From NCBI GenBank assembly GCA_030789695.1, contig CM061134.1, positions 60,023,334-60,087,333 of the forward strand: a stretch of DNA of 64,000 nt, written 5' to 3'. Positions 54,854-64,000 of this stretch are shown here, one piece after another (within the stretch, counting starts at the first letter, position 1; the number at the start of each line of letters is the position of its first letter). Both the position numbers and the translations under genes were made by a program. This DNA comes from Scilla litardierei. Its lineage: Eukaryota; Streptophyta; Magnoliopsida; Asparagales; Asparagaceae. The notes under the pieces were generated by a model, which searched no databases, had not been told where the DNA came from, and saw only the letters and a list, made by a program, of their open reading frames with translations.

Positions 54854-56321
54854 TGTAGGGATATATGCCCTCAGATCATTTGTATTTGATGCAAATGATA
54901 ATTTAAGCTTAGATAGGGACTATTTTGCATTTGATGCAAAAGCGATTAATGTGTATTAAATTGTTTAATACAATATTTAATAAAATAAACGCAAGAAAAA
55001 GTTCACGGGTAAGACGGGAATGTCCCGGTCTAGACCCAGGTTCGAACGGCGTCCAAATCGGACACCAAATGCTCAAGTTAGAGCCAAAACAGCCCAAAGG
55101 ATCAAACCAGGCCAGGCCCAGTAAATGTCAGACAGAACAGGCTGCCTGGACTAGCCCAGACGCTGCCTGGGCTAGCCAGGCACAAGCCTGGGCTTAGCCC
55201 AGGCTCGGCCTGGGCAAGCCCAGGCGGAAGTCTGGGCTAAGCCCAGGCGGAAGCCTGGGGTAAGCCCAGGCCACCTGGGCTCTGCCCAGGCGCGGGCCTG
55301 GGCACGCCCAGGCCGCCTGGGCGAGCCCAAGCGCGGGCCTGGGCGCGCCCAGGCGCATTTTTGCGCGCGCTGGATGCGTGGGGCCAACCCGTGGGCTCCA
55401 CCACTAGGGTTTCGAACCCTAAGTGTGCAGATTTAATTGACGGCTCAGTTTTTGTGAAAAACTAGTCTTGGGCTGATCTTTGGACACTCAATTGGAGGGT
55501 CAAATGAACTCCGATTGACGAACGGTTTTTTCCTATGCGTTCACCGTTAAACGCTTGTCGTATTGATAGGTTGTATCAATCTTGAAGCTCAACGGTGAGT
55601 GAGTTAAAATTCACGGAAGTTTGCACTTTGTGAAGTGCAAACTAACTTGATTTTAATTAACTCATTATTTAGTCCCACATCGGATTTTGAGAAAAGGGGA
55701 GAGTCCACCGCCTATATAAATAGGGGTCTCCCCCCTTCCTCAAAACTCGTCCCAAGCTCTAGATCTGAGCGGCTCTCGTAAATGTTGGAGCACGCTCGGA
55801 TCTAAGCTAAATTAATATTCTCCTCTCCCTATAAATTTCTGCCTTACTCCTGCCGGCTCTAGCAAAGCCGCAAAGGAGTTCGGATTCTGGATCCGAAATC
55901 TAGGCGGAGGTTTCACTTGCGTGAAACTTTCTTCGGCGGTGGGTGGCTCGGCGACACGGGGATTGATCGCCTCGGGATGCGGAGCGGTTCGAGGAGCGGT
56001 GCGGGGAGCGGTTCAAGGAGCGGCTCGGCGTGGGACGGGCGCAGCTCGGAAGACGGCGCGGAACATCTCGCCTGCCCCAGGGCTGAGATTCCGGGTATGT
56101 GTTTAAGTTTTCATTTAATTATTCGCAGTAGTTAGATCCCTCTTGGGGTGGTCAGATCCACCCCAAGTTGGCAGATTTCCTGGCTAATAGGGTCTGGTTC
56201 CTTAGGGTTGCATGTTAATTAGATTAACATAAAATTTTTCCGCTGCATTTCTGTCTATGTTCCGTCCGACTTAGGACGGGACTAGAGTTTTTGTGCCCTA
56301 AGGGTCCTATAAAACCCTTCA
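54854..56321 (+). repeat. copia-3 3' LTR (1468 bp)
   Basis: Begins TGTAGGGATATATG and ends AACCCTTCA before CATAG. TATA box CTATATAAATAG at 55712-55723. The GC-rich palindrome array (55138-55360) is rearranged relative to the 5' LTR. Confidence 0.93.
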
Positions 56322-56326
56322 CATAG

Positions 56327-56613
56327 AACCATGCTTTCTTCGTTCTCCTCTTCCTCGTCCCTTCTCTCTTGCCCCTTCCTTGCTCCCCAGCAGCTTTGAG
56401 TCACCGAACACGGGGCCTCAGGAGTTCTTGTGTCGAAGCACGCGCGCTCTCCTCCAATATACTCCAAATCGCTCGATATTCCCTGAAATGCAACCAAACG
56501 CTCTTAAAGTACAATAGTTCCAATAATGAGCGTAAAAGCATATGAAATGTGTGATTGAGCAATCATTTTGACGTGTAATCATATAGATAAAATGTCGAAT
56601 AAATGACACATCA
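56327..56613 (-). repeat. E2 3' LTR, inner part
   Basis: Continuation of 46140-47914 after the copia-3 insertion; matches 61790-62076. The polypurine tract AAGCTTGGGAGAATTT (minus strand, 56614-56629) follows, then TTACCTCTTACTCGTCCTCG as in E1. Confidence 0.9.
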
Positions 56614-56629
56614 AAATTCTCCCAAGCTT

Positions 56630-58230
56630 ACCTCTTACTCGTCCTCGAGGAAGACTTGTAAGAAGCTAACACGGGATAGGGGTACAATGGAGATGTGAGG
56701 CGATGGCGTGTAATGGAGACAAGGGGTTCAATCTTAAATTCGGAAAATACAAGAACCCAAGGTGTGCAAGATCTTATGAACGCACGTCAATATGAAATTA
56801 GAACACATATACACAACAAATACTTAAGTCTCGCTCAAATTAAAATAACATGGATTTCAATAAATGTAATGAACTTGATAAGTGATAAAAATGAGAGTAG
56901 AGTTATATCATATCATAATTTATCACGCAATATACTAAGTTCACAGAAATGAAACCAATGTCCACAACTCATTCTCTAAGCAGTATAATATGTCATGATC
57001 AAACGTTTTCAAGCATGCGTGGTATTTTGTTATACTTCATGGAATGAATTTAGCAAATTCAATCAAGTTAAGGCATCGCCACACTACGACCATTTCAAGA
57101 CTCCTAGAACCCATCAATTTTGCCATGTCTTTGTTCTATATAGAAATGGAGATAAGAATATGGGATTTTTGTACTTTTATATTGTTTTTGGCTATATGAA
57201 TATTTCATATACATTTTTCTCTCTTTATATACACGAGATAACTCAATATATATATATAAGGCGGCCTATGCTCCCAGACCAGATGGTCTTAGGGCATTGG
57301 GTTACAAAGAACCCCTAGGGCCTTTTATTCGTGATATTTGTTTGATTTTTGCATTTTTGGGATTTTTACAAACTCATGTAAATGCGATGGAATACAAAAC
57401 ATGATCAAAGATCATTTATTGGCTATTCACGAAAAAAGGAAAAAGCATAGAATCTAGACATGGCTCGGTTTCAGGAATCTTAACTATCACTACTTTGGTT
57501 GTCGTGGGGTTATCCTATCTCTTTTGAATCACTAAACATCCCTGAAGCAATATAATTATCAATTAAATCACTCAGCAGTCAAATAATTTTCATATTTGAT
57601 TCATTCATTTTTAGCTTAAATGTTTCGAGAATATGGTTGTGAAACTATGGATTCTACTATGAAAAAGTATATTAACAAAGATACACTAATCAAGGAATCA
57701 AACTCTAATCTAACAGATATCAGAGTTCATAAAAAAATAAATCCACGATATTTCATAGAATATGATGCAAATGAGACATAAATATAAAAGTGAACATGGT
57801 TCAAATGGAAATTTCGAAGCGTGTTTCACGATGAAGCAAAGTGTGTGCACTATGCACTCCCCCAAGCTTAAACATCACATTGTCCTCAATGTGTGTATGA
57901 TATAAATGGATGACAACAACAAGATGGGGGGCCACTCAACAAAATAATTTCTCTCCCCCAAGCTTAAACATCACATAAAAATTGGGAGGAGAGGCAAAAT
58001 AAGCTCCAAATATAAGGGTGGGCATGGATGATAAATAGTGGGTTGGGTGCAAAAGATAATTGAGCCATCATATGGGGTGAGTTTATTAAACTAAGAAAGC
58101 ATATAAAATCCTATATGGTCCTTTCACTGCCGAGAGGATTCATGATTATTTAAAGCATAAAATTCTACACTACTGGATTGATATCACCTATAGCAAAAGG
58201 CGGATCCAGTATCTTTGCCGGTGCACGCAA
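56630..58230 (-). other. non-coding 3' internal region of E2
   Basis: AT-rich, with no supported gene. It contains two CTCCCCCAAGCTTAAACATC blocks (57857 and 57953) and the hairpin CACATTGTCCTCAATGTG (57876-57893), conserved with E1 (19330-19347). Confidence 0.7.
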
Positions 58231-58743
58231 CTATTCTAACTGCTCCTTCTGTGACTCCGCCAGGTGCATGTGTCTACGGACTCCATCAGACTCCAGCAAT
58301 GCGGCTCCCAGCATCTCCCCAAGGACTCCACCTGTACCGTGCAAGAGATAAGCCACAATAATCTGATGTGGATAATTCTTCCCCAAAATAAAAGTTTTCC
58401 AAAGAAGATCGTCAAAAGAAATATGTAAAGTAAAAATAGGTAGACGATACTTCCCTGAAAATACATCTCTGCTCTCATGTACCACAACAATCAACTCCTC
58501 GTTGTTTTTCTCTGGTTCCTCAAGTAACTCTGGCATAATAGTGTAAGTCTCGTCAGGATGCTCCTCATCATCGTCAGACTCACCCCATTGCACCTCTTGA
58601 TTATATTCAATAGCATCCATGTGTGCTAACTCCTCGCTTTTCTCCTCGTATACGTCCCATCGTACCTCTTTATTATTTGTATGTGTATCCTGCAAAAGGC
58701 ACAATGAGTCATCTAAATATGAATCATAATAAACATCAGACAC
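58231..58743 (-). CDS. unrecognised acidic protein of E2, C-terminal part
   Basis: A 170-codon frame homologous to the last third of the E1 frame at 19766-20782. It shares FSGKYRLP, DDLLWKTF, the GTGGVLGEMLGAALLES block and HMHLAESQKEQLE. The middle is very acidic (SDDDEEHPDETYTIMPELLE) and differs from E1. It overlaps the upstream frame by 31 bp and is probably its continuation after a frameshift near 58915. The tail that E1 has beyond KEQLE is cut by a stop here. Function unknown; no transmembrane segment or enzyme motif is seen. Confidence 0.6.
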   Translation of the reverse strand: MSDVYYDSYLDDSLCLLQDTHTNNKEVRWDVYEEKSEELAHMDAIEYNQEVQWGESDDDEEHPDETYTIMPELLEEPEKNNEELIVVVHESRDVFSGKYRLPIFTLHISFDDLLWKTFILGKNYPHQIIVAYLLHGTGGVLGEMLGAALLESDGVRRHMHLAESQKEQLE

Positions 58744-59348
58744 GGGAGGGGAATCAAATGTAGGAGATGAGGGGGTGAAGAGATCTCCCTGAAGGGGAGC
58801 AGTAAGCTCTGGTGGGTGGTCCTCTGAGGGATGCTCAGCCTATGTAGAAAGTGGAGGTGGCTGCGGTAGCTCGAAAGGAGGAGGGTAATGCTCGGGATCC
58901 TCATGAATGGTTGTGTCACGACCTCCTCGGTGAAAGTCTCTGGCTCTGTATGTAATATGTAAAATAAATATAGCTCTGCCTCCTCACGATGCAGTGCTTC
59001 GGCCTCCTCTTCGGGTTCCTCTGGTATAATAGGCAGAGTGAATTTCATCTTCTCCTTTTTATGCCTATATCTTCGTTTCCGTCCTGGAACTCGAGGCACT
59101 GGATGGTGTGGCTTGGCCCTCTCCACGGTAGGTGCAGGTCGCTCCATGGGCTCCTGTATCTCGACCACTGTATAAAAGTGGGTCTTGTGCCCCTCAACTA
59201 GAGCGTAGACTCCATCATCAATTGTGCCTGTGGAAGAGATACAGTGAGTAATAAAGTTTTGAAATCCAAGCTCAAAAGGATCACCTGTCATTATTGTTAA
59301 TGGACCGATGTATCGAACTGTGTCCACGATGCTTCTCAATATGTCCAT
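58713..59348 (-). CDS. unrecognised acidic protein of E2, middle part
   Basis: A 211-codon frame from ATG 59348. Its first 50 residues hold the module GPLTIMTGDPFELGF and STGTIDDGVYALVEGH, homologous to E1 (20779-21246) and to the next repeat upstream. Then follow a basic, nuclear-localisation-like stretch PGRKRRYRHKKEK and an EPETFTEEVV segment. After about residue 150 the frame becomes a Leu/Ser-rich by-product. The adjacent frame there holds HEDPEHYPPPFELPQPP, matching E1, so a frameshift near 58915 is likely. Confidence 0.6.
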   Translation of the reverse strand: MDILRSIVDTVRYIGPLTIMTGDPFELGFQNFITHCISSTGTIDDGVYALVEGHKTHFYTVVEIQEPMERPAPTVERAKPHHPVPRVPGRKRRYRHKKEKMKFTLPIIPEEPEEEAEALHREEAELYLFYILHTEPETFTEEVVTQPFMRIPSITLLLSSYRSHLHFLHRLSIPQRTTHQSLLLPFREISSPPHLLHLIPLPCLMFIMIHI

Positions 59349-59389
59349 ATATGTGTCTTCCGCTGGCAGCTCGGATGTCTCTATTTGTG

Positions 59390-59870
59390 GAGTGTTGATG
59401 GTGTAAAGGTGGATATAATCACCTTCAAGTCAAGCATACACTCCATCTATGATAGTACCTGCACCAGAGACATTAGCCATAACAAAATCGATGAATACTT
59501 GGTCGGATGGCTTACCTACCATAACGGCTAGCGAACCGGTAGATCGAGCACCATCTATCATTTGCCCAAGGTTGCTGCCAACTGCAGATCACTGAACTTT
59601 CGCACTTGCATCATCTCCATAAACTCACATGAGGGTCTCTTTAGCCTTCTAGCAAAGATATCAAATAGCTTGGGACCATCTCACTCATGGTCTGACTCCG
59701 TCTGGAACATTCCTAACATTCTTTTGAACTTGCACAAGGCTTCTCTTAAGGACTCACCATCAGCCTAATAGAATGTAGCGAGATATGTATATGATCGTAT
59801 AGAACCCTGTCGTATCCTTGGAAGCACCATCGCTGCATCAACTGTACTTAATCAAGCAAAGTAAACAACC
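59390..59870 (-). pseudogene. N-terminal part of the E2 protein, with gag-like segment, broken
   Basis: On the minus strand, about 59400-59560 encodes another copy of the module (VFIDFVMANVSGAGTIIDGVY, followed by a TGA, then EGDYIHLY). Further upstream (about 59580-59770) the frame reads ADGESLREALCKFKRML and FDIFARRLK. ADGESL.EA...FK..L is a typical block of plant gypsy Gag, which suggests that the whole protein is a derived Gag. Stops at about 59435 and near 59560 break the frame. Confidence 0.55.
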
Positions 59871-60037
59871 TGGAAAAGACGTCAATGGTACAAAGAGAGA
59901 TAAAGATAATAATAGTAGCAGGTGGTGGGGAAAAATCACTCTCTGTTTTTATTTTTTGTTTTTTAGTTGTTTTTTGTTGTTTTTTAACGCAATCTAATCA
60001 ACCTAATTGTGGTAAATAGATAATATGGCGGAACGCC

Positions 60038-60054
60038 TCCCCGCAACGGCGCCA
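60038..60054 (-). promoter_or_regulatory. primer binding site of E2 (tRNA-Asp, one base missing)
   Basis: TCCCCGCAACGGCGCCA on the plus strand, 6 bp from the LTR at 60061. It lacks one G compared with the E1 PBS, so priming may be impaired in this copy. Confidence 0.85.
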
Positions 60055-60060
60055 TAAACT

Positions 60061-62076
60061 TGATCGGGCCGAAACTAACTCCGAAACGATGTCGTCTAAC
60101 CGCAAGCGCACGGTATAGTGGCAAGTGGGTATCGAACACGGGAAAGCGGTGCTATACTACCTATCTACTCCTATGTTGAGTTAGACTTGCGGGTTTATTG
60201 GTGGATGTGGAATATGGAATGTTGTAATGGTGATGGATGCGAAGGTCGTGTCACTCGATATCGCAAACGAGGGGTTCCACACAATAAAAAAGAATAAAAT
60301 ACAAAAAAGACTGAGGCTTTAGGACTCGCCTCTAGGACCGTTGGATGTCGATGTTAGGCTAGGACTCTTACGTTGCATTGGTTTTATTGGGAGATTGTAG
60401 CATCTAGAAAGTGAATTCATGTGTCTGGACATTATGAATCTAACGTATCGCATTAACCCTGCTCTCGCAATAAGTGCATACGATACGTGCATTAAGGGTC
60501 TACAAAGTTCTTACCACTCTCGTGATTCGTATGCTCTCAACTCGTACCACTCTCGTGGGTTAGAGTTTCGAGGTATTTTAGTGGCTCTTATTGACGCAAT
60601 GGCGGTAGCCATCAATTAGTTATATAGTTCATCAGTGGCTCCCCTCAAGGCACGAGCCGGGCATGGTCATGTGCCTCGGTTGAATCCACTAACTCCCTAA
60701 TTAAAGCTGTAGGATACTCCTTAAGCTAATCGATTCCACCGACCATGTGCACGATCTCAGTACGAGTTCTCCTAGGTATTTTGCTAGATCAACCAAAATA
60801 CAACCCCATTTATATCCAACGCATCATAAAAATCCCATCTTTGCATCTAAATCATAAGATCCATTGGTCAATCCCTTAGCCCTTGATGGAATTACTCATG
60901 CATGATTGCAATAAAAGATTTAATAATAGCAAGAGAATTCATTATAGCATGTATAAAAAAGATATTCAATAAGAAACCACAAAGAAATAATAATGAAATT
61001 AAAGAGGACAAAAGTACTTATCTTGATACAAGGGAGGGGCCTAGGGCATGGCCTAACTCCCAAAAGATCGTCTCCCAAAACTCCTTAGAACTCCCTAAAA
61101 ACTCTCCAAAAAGTATACAAAAAGTCCCCCTAGAAAATGATGGCTCAAAATAATATATATCTCCCTCAAAAACCCGCGCGAAACAACCCAGAAAATACCC
61201 CTCCAAATCGTCCCCAAAATCCGGACGCAGCTTAAAGTTTGGGCCCATAGCGACTCGGTCGAGTAAGTGGCTGCTCGGTCGAGTCGTCAGAAGTCTGGAT
61301 CCATCACCCAAAACATCGCTCTGTCTGCTCGGGCCGAGTAGGGTCTGCTCGGTCCGAGTAGGTAGCTGCTCGGTCGAGTAATAGGTTGCTCGGTCGAATC
61401 GTCAGAAGTCTGGATTCTTCGCCCAGAACAATGCACTGCCTGCTCGGACTGAATACGTAGCTACTCGGTCGTGCAGCCAACTGCTCAGTCGAGTAGGTTG
61501 ACTCGGTCGAGTAGGGTGCTGAAAACAGATTTCAGCACTATATCATCAGCTTGCAAAAATTCTCCAGAGCTTATCCGACCTTCGATTGGCACGTTCTTAG
61601 TGGCGTTGGAACCGTCTTAGAGTCTACTATCTGGTAAAAATATCATAAAAATACTGAAAAACCCCAGGCGATAGTAGATTTGAAGATAGTGCACAGATGT
61701 CCTGTTTCCAGCACTTTGGGCCGCTCGATTCCTTCGCCGCATCATAGCTCGATCAAGTGACATGGAATCCATAATTCATGGTATCATAGAACCATGCTTT
61801 ATTCGTTCTCCTCTTCCTCGTCCCTTCTCTCTTTCCCCTTCCTTGCTCTCTAGCAGCTTGAGTCACCGAACACGGCGCCTCAGGAGTTTTGGTGTCGAAG
61901 CACGCGCTCTCTCCTCCAATATACTCCAAATCGCTCGATATTCCCTGAAATACAACCAAACGCTCTTAAAGTACAATAGTTCAAATAATGAGTGTAAAAG
62001 CATATGAAATGTGTAATTGAGTAATCATTTTGACGTGTAATCATATAGATAAAATGTGGAATAAAATGACACATCA
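60061..62076 (-). repeat. E2 5' LTR (2016 bp)
   Basis: Uninterrupted partner of the split left LTR; TGATCGGGC ... CACATCA. The palindrome array is at 61254-61513, shorter and rearranged relative to 47329-47640. It shows the empty copia-3 site at 61785-61789. Confidence 0.9.
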
Positions 62077-63050
62077 GAGGACCATGTGATGGACTTTGAG
62101 GGAGTCATGGCGTTCCAGGGGGCCGACGACACCCTGCTTTGTCGTGGCTTATACTCTACCCTCCGAAAATCCACCAGGAGTTGGTACCACAGGCTCCCCA
62201 ACTGCTCCATCAGCAACTTTCAGGGCCTCTCCCAGAAATTCTGCAAGCAATTTGTGGCCGGCCGACAAATAAAGCCGAACTCAGATCTTCTGTTCAATAT
62301 GATACAGAGGCCGGGCGAATCCCTAAGGAGCTACATGCGACGTTTCAACACCGAGAGGCTGAATGTGGAGAGCTGCCCGAGATGGTCGTGAAAATGGCCC
62401 TGAAGAAAGGGCTCCGACACAAGGACCTAAAGAAGTCGCTGCACAACGAACTCACGAGGGACCTCTCTAATGTAATAGCTCGGGTGGAGCATTACATGCT
62501 AACGGAGGAGGCGTTGGCAGCGGATGAAGGAGGTCTCCCTACAGGAGCCAAGTTGGGCTCCAAACGGGACGAAAGCGAGCGTTGCGAGCTGGAAGACCAC
62601 ATGCAGGAGAAGAATGCAAGGGGAAAGCAGTGCAAGGAGGAAGCGCGACCCCCCAAGCTGAACGCTACTCAAGACGCCGTACTAACATAGTCTCAAAAAG
62701 ATGGCCACATCGACAAGCCGCCCCCGAAGATGAAGGGTGGCAGAAGGGACGAGGAGAAATACTACAGGTACCACAAAGACAACGACAACGACACCAATGA
62801 ATGCTGGCACATGAAGAAAGACATAAACAAGCTGATCAGTCGCGGGCACCTAAAGAACTTTGTCGACGACTCAAAGACAACCCCGGGAGAAGGGACGTCC
62901 AAACAGATGGACAGAGGAAAAAAGGTGAACGTCGTCCAGACCGCTCTGTGCATTATCCAGCGAGAAGGTGAGACAACCAGCCGCAGCTCCTTCCCCCAGG
63001 CGAGACTAGCTCGCCATTATCTTCCTTGCTTTTTTCCTTTCAAATGTATT
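62077..63050 (+). pseudogene. Tat-like gag, piece 3 (Gag core and C-terminus)
   Basis: It resumes in phase after the GAGGA duplication. The frame from 62086 encodes the retrotransposon Gag core (MAFQGADD, STLRKSTRSWYHRLPN, FVAGRQIK, GESLRSYMRRFNTERL) and stops at 62391. A frameshift near 62370 moves to the frame ending at 62690 (ELPEMVVKMALKKGLR, LARVEHY-type segment). A stop after DAVLT and a further frame carry YYRYHKD...NECWHMKKDINKLISRGHLKNFVDD, the conserved Tat Gag C-terminal block. It then runs into the tandem array near 63110 instead of protease. Confidence 0.82.
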
Positions 63051-63119
63051 CCCGGTTCAGAGAATGAAATGCAAGTTTGCACTGAAGCAATAGCGTTTCT
63101 TCACGCTCCGCCGCACCGG

Positions 63120-64000
63120 ACCTCACAGTCGACCATAAGGCTGGGGATAACTCTCCCAGTAGGCAGATCACAACAATCGACCGAAAGGCTGGGGGCAACT
63201 CCCGCAGGCTGATCGCTCCGATCGATCGTAAGGCTGGGGCAACTTGCCCAGCAGGCCGATCACAACGATCGACCATAAGGCTGGAGGCAACTCCCCCAGC
63301 AGGCCGATTACAACGACTGACCGTAAGGCTGGTGGCAACTCCCCCGGCAGGCCGATCACAACGATCTACCATAAGGCTGGGGGCAACTCCCACGGCAGGC
63401 CGATCGTAACAATCGATCGTAATGCTGAGGCAACTCCCCCAGTAGGCCGATCGCTCTGGTCGACCGTAAGGCTGGGGACCGATCCCTCCGGTTGACCGTA
63501 AGGCTGGGGGCAGCTCCCCCAGTAGGCCAATCGCTCTGGTCGACCGTAAGGTTGGGGGCAACTCCCCCAGCGGGCCGATCACAACGATCGACCATAAGGC
63601 TGGGGGGTCGACCGTACGGCTGGGGCAACTCCCCAGCAAGCCAATCACAACGATCGACCGTAAGGCTGGGGGTAACTCCCCCAGCATGCCAGTCCCAATC
63701 CATCAATCTACCGTAAGCCTGGGGGTAGCTCCCCCAGCTGGCAGACTGAACCGATCGACCGTAAGGCTGGGAGCAACTCTCCCAGCAGGCCAGTCCATCG
63801 ATCGACCGTAAGCCTAGGGGTAGCTCTCCCAGCTGGCTGACCGACCCGATCGACCGTAAGGCTGAGGGCAACTCCCCCAGCAGGCCGATCACCCAATCAA
63901 CCGTAAGGCTAGAGGCAAGTCCCCCAGCAAGACGATCGCACATCCGACCTTAAGATCGAGGGCAACCCTTCGACAGGCCGAACATCCGTTCAACCGAAAA
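63120..64000. repeat. tandem array of about 48-bp hairpin units
   Basis: About 19 units, each starting CGTAAGGCTGGGGGCAACT, then CCCCCAGCAGGCCGATC and a variable CACAACGATCGAC. Every full unit holds a stem CTGGGGG / CCCCCAG around CAACT. Two units are shortened (near 63466 and 63594) and lose the hairpin. The array continues past the window end. The long frames through it on both strands are repeat by-products. Non-coding arrays near gag or the 3' end are known in Tat-lineage elements. Confidence 0.88.

Larger units (their letters stand above)
47915..56321 (+). mobile_element. copia-3: decayed Ty1/copia element
   Basis: Two LTRs (47915-49362 and 54854-56321) run TGTAGGGATATA ... AACCCTTCA, with a tRNA-iMet PBS and a polypurine tract GTGCAAGTGGGAGA. 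The target duplication CATAG (47910-47914 and 56322-56326) is perfect. The empty site is intact at 61785-61789 in the other E2 LTR. The 5.5-kb internal region has no long frame. A short RNase H C-terminal remnant at 53611-53673 shows it descends from a full copia element. It carries a foldback MITE. Confidence 0.93.
46140..62076 (-). mobile_element. E2: non-autonomous gypsy element related to E1, split by copia-3
   Basis: LTRs start TGATCGGGC and end CACATCA. The left LTR is split (46140-47914 and 56327-56613) and the right LTR is 60061-62076. The PBS is tRNA-Asp type and the polypurine tract is AAGCTTGGGAGAATTT. The target duplication GAGGA (46135-46139 and 62077-62081) is perfect. Without copia-3 the element is about 7.5 kb, close to E1. 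It shares with E1 the acidic protein family, the CACATTG-AGGA-CAATGTG hairpin and the layout, but its LTR array uses another motif. No pol genes are present. Confidence 0.9.
24136..64000 (+). mobile_element. Tat-like Ty3/gypsy element, outermost host of the nest (continues past window)
   Basis: A 5' LTR (24136-24976), a PBS region, then a gag gene in three pieces (25035-25143, 45449-46139, 62077-63050) separated by two inserted elements, and a tandem hairpin array. The gag type (LEKYDGTGD, GESLRSYMRRF, YYRYHKD...CWHMKKDINKLISRGH) fits the Tat/Retand group. No pol follows gag before the tandem array. This copy is thus either non-autonomous or has pol beyond the window. Confidence 0.8.

Noticed and set aside
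63040..63943. Two minus-strand frames of 215 and 195 codons with repeated GELPPALRS-like text
   Set aside because: They are translations of the 48-bp tandem repeat, whose unit length is divisible by three. Similar frames appear on the plus strand. No start context or family match.
63120..64000. CRISPR-like appearance of the tandem array
   Set aside because: The repeat and the intervening sequence both vary gradually. There are no constant repeats with unique spacers and no cas genes, and the context is a plant retrotransposon.

Overview
This window is plant nuclear DNA made almost entirely of LTR retrotransposons inserted into one another. I see no convincing host gene, tRNA or rRNA gene. 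The evidence for a plant is a chromodomain-bearing Ty3/gypsy polyprotein, tRNA-iMet and tRNA-Asp type primer binding sites (PBS), LTRs of 0.8-2.7 kb with TATA boxes, and a MITE with the 9-bp target duplication of Mutator elements. It suggests a large, repeat-rich angiosperm genome. The species cannot be read from this sequence. There are no CRISPR arrays, operons or bacterial signals.

Layout, left part. (1) 1-6321 (+): the 3' half of a chromodomain (Tekay/Del-like) Ty3/gypsy element. It carries the end of gag, protease, RT, RNase H, integrase and chromodomain, then its 3' LTR. The reading frame is broken by two stop-containing GT...AG segments that look like introns and by two 1-nt frameshifts. 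(2) 6322-8285 and 12157-14120: two copies of a 2-kb AT-rich non-coding block. Between them lies a minus-strand LTR of the Tekay family (9326-11964). (3) 14121-15661: a minus-strand copia LTR with its PBS. (4) 15709-23508 (-): a complete non-autonomous gypsy element, E1, with a tRNA-Asp PBS. It encodes acidic, unrecognised proteins and sits inside a minus-strand fragment of a Tat-like LTR (23509-23771).

Layout, right part: a nest up to four levels deep. A Tat-like gypsy element (24136 to past the window end) has its gag split twice. The first split is by copia-1 (25144-45443, -, gag only). Copia-1 is itself split by copia-2 (26183-39072, +, gag with a His-rich tail, no pol), which carries a solo Tekay LTR (30165-32686). 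The second split is by E2 (46140-62076, -), a relative of E1. E2 is split by copia-3 (47915-56321, +, decayed), which carries a 390-bp foldback MITE (51886-52275). Target-site duplications read from the sequence support the nesting: CGATC, ATTAT, GAGGA, CATAG and ATATATAAA are perfect, and CGACT/TGACT differs by one base. Intact paralogues of three of the insertion sites are present in the same window. The Tat gag ends in a tandem array of about 48-bp hairpin units that runs to the window end.

The most unusual pattern concerns LTR promoters. Four LTR types (Tekay gypsy, copia-2, copia-3, E1/E2) carry an array of palindromic repeats just upstream of the TATA box. Three use their own motif family, but the Tekay (Ty3) and copia-2 (Ty1) LTRs share the same motif and recognisable flanking sequence. 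This looks like a U3 promoter module exchanged between two retrotransposon superfamilies. E1 and E2 also share an acidic protein family with internally duplicated modules that I do not recognise.
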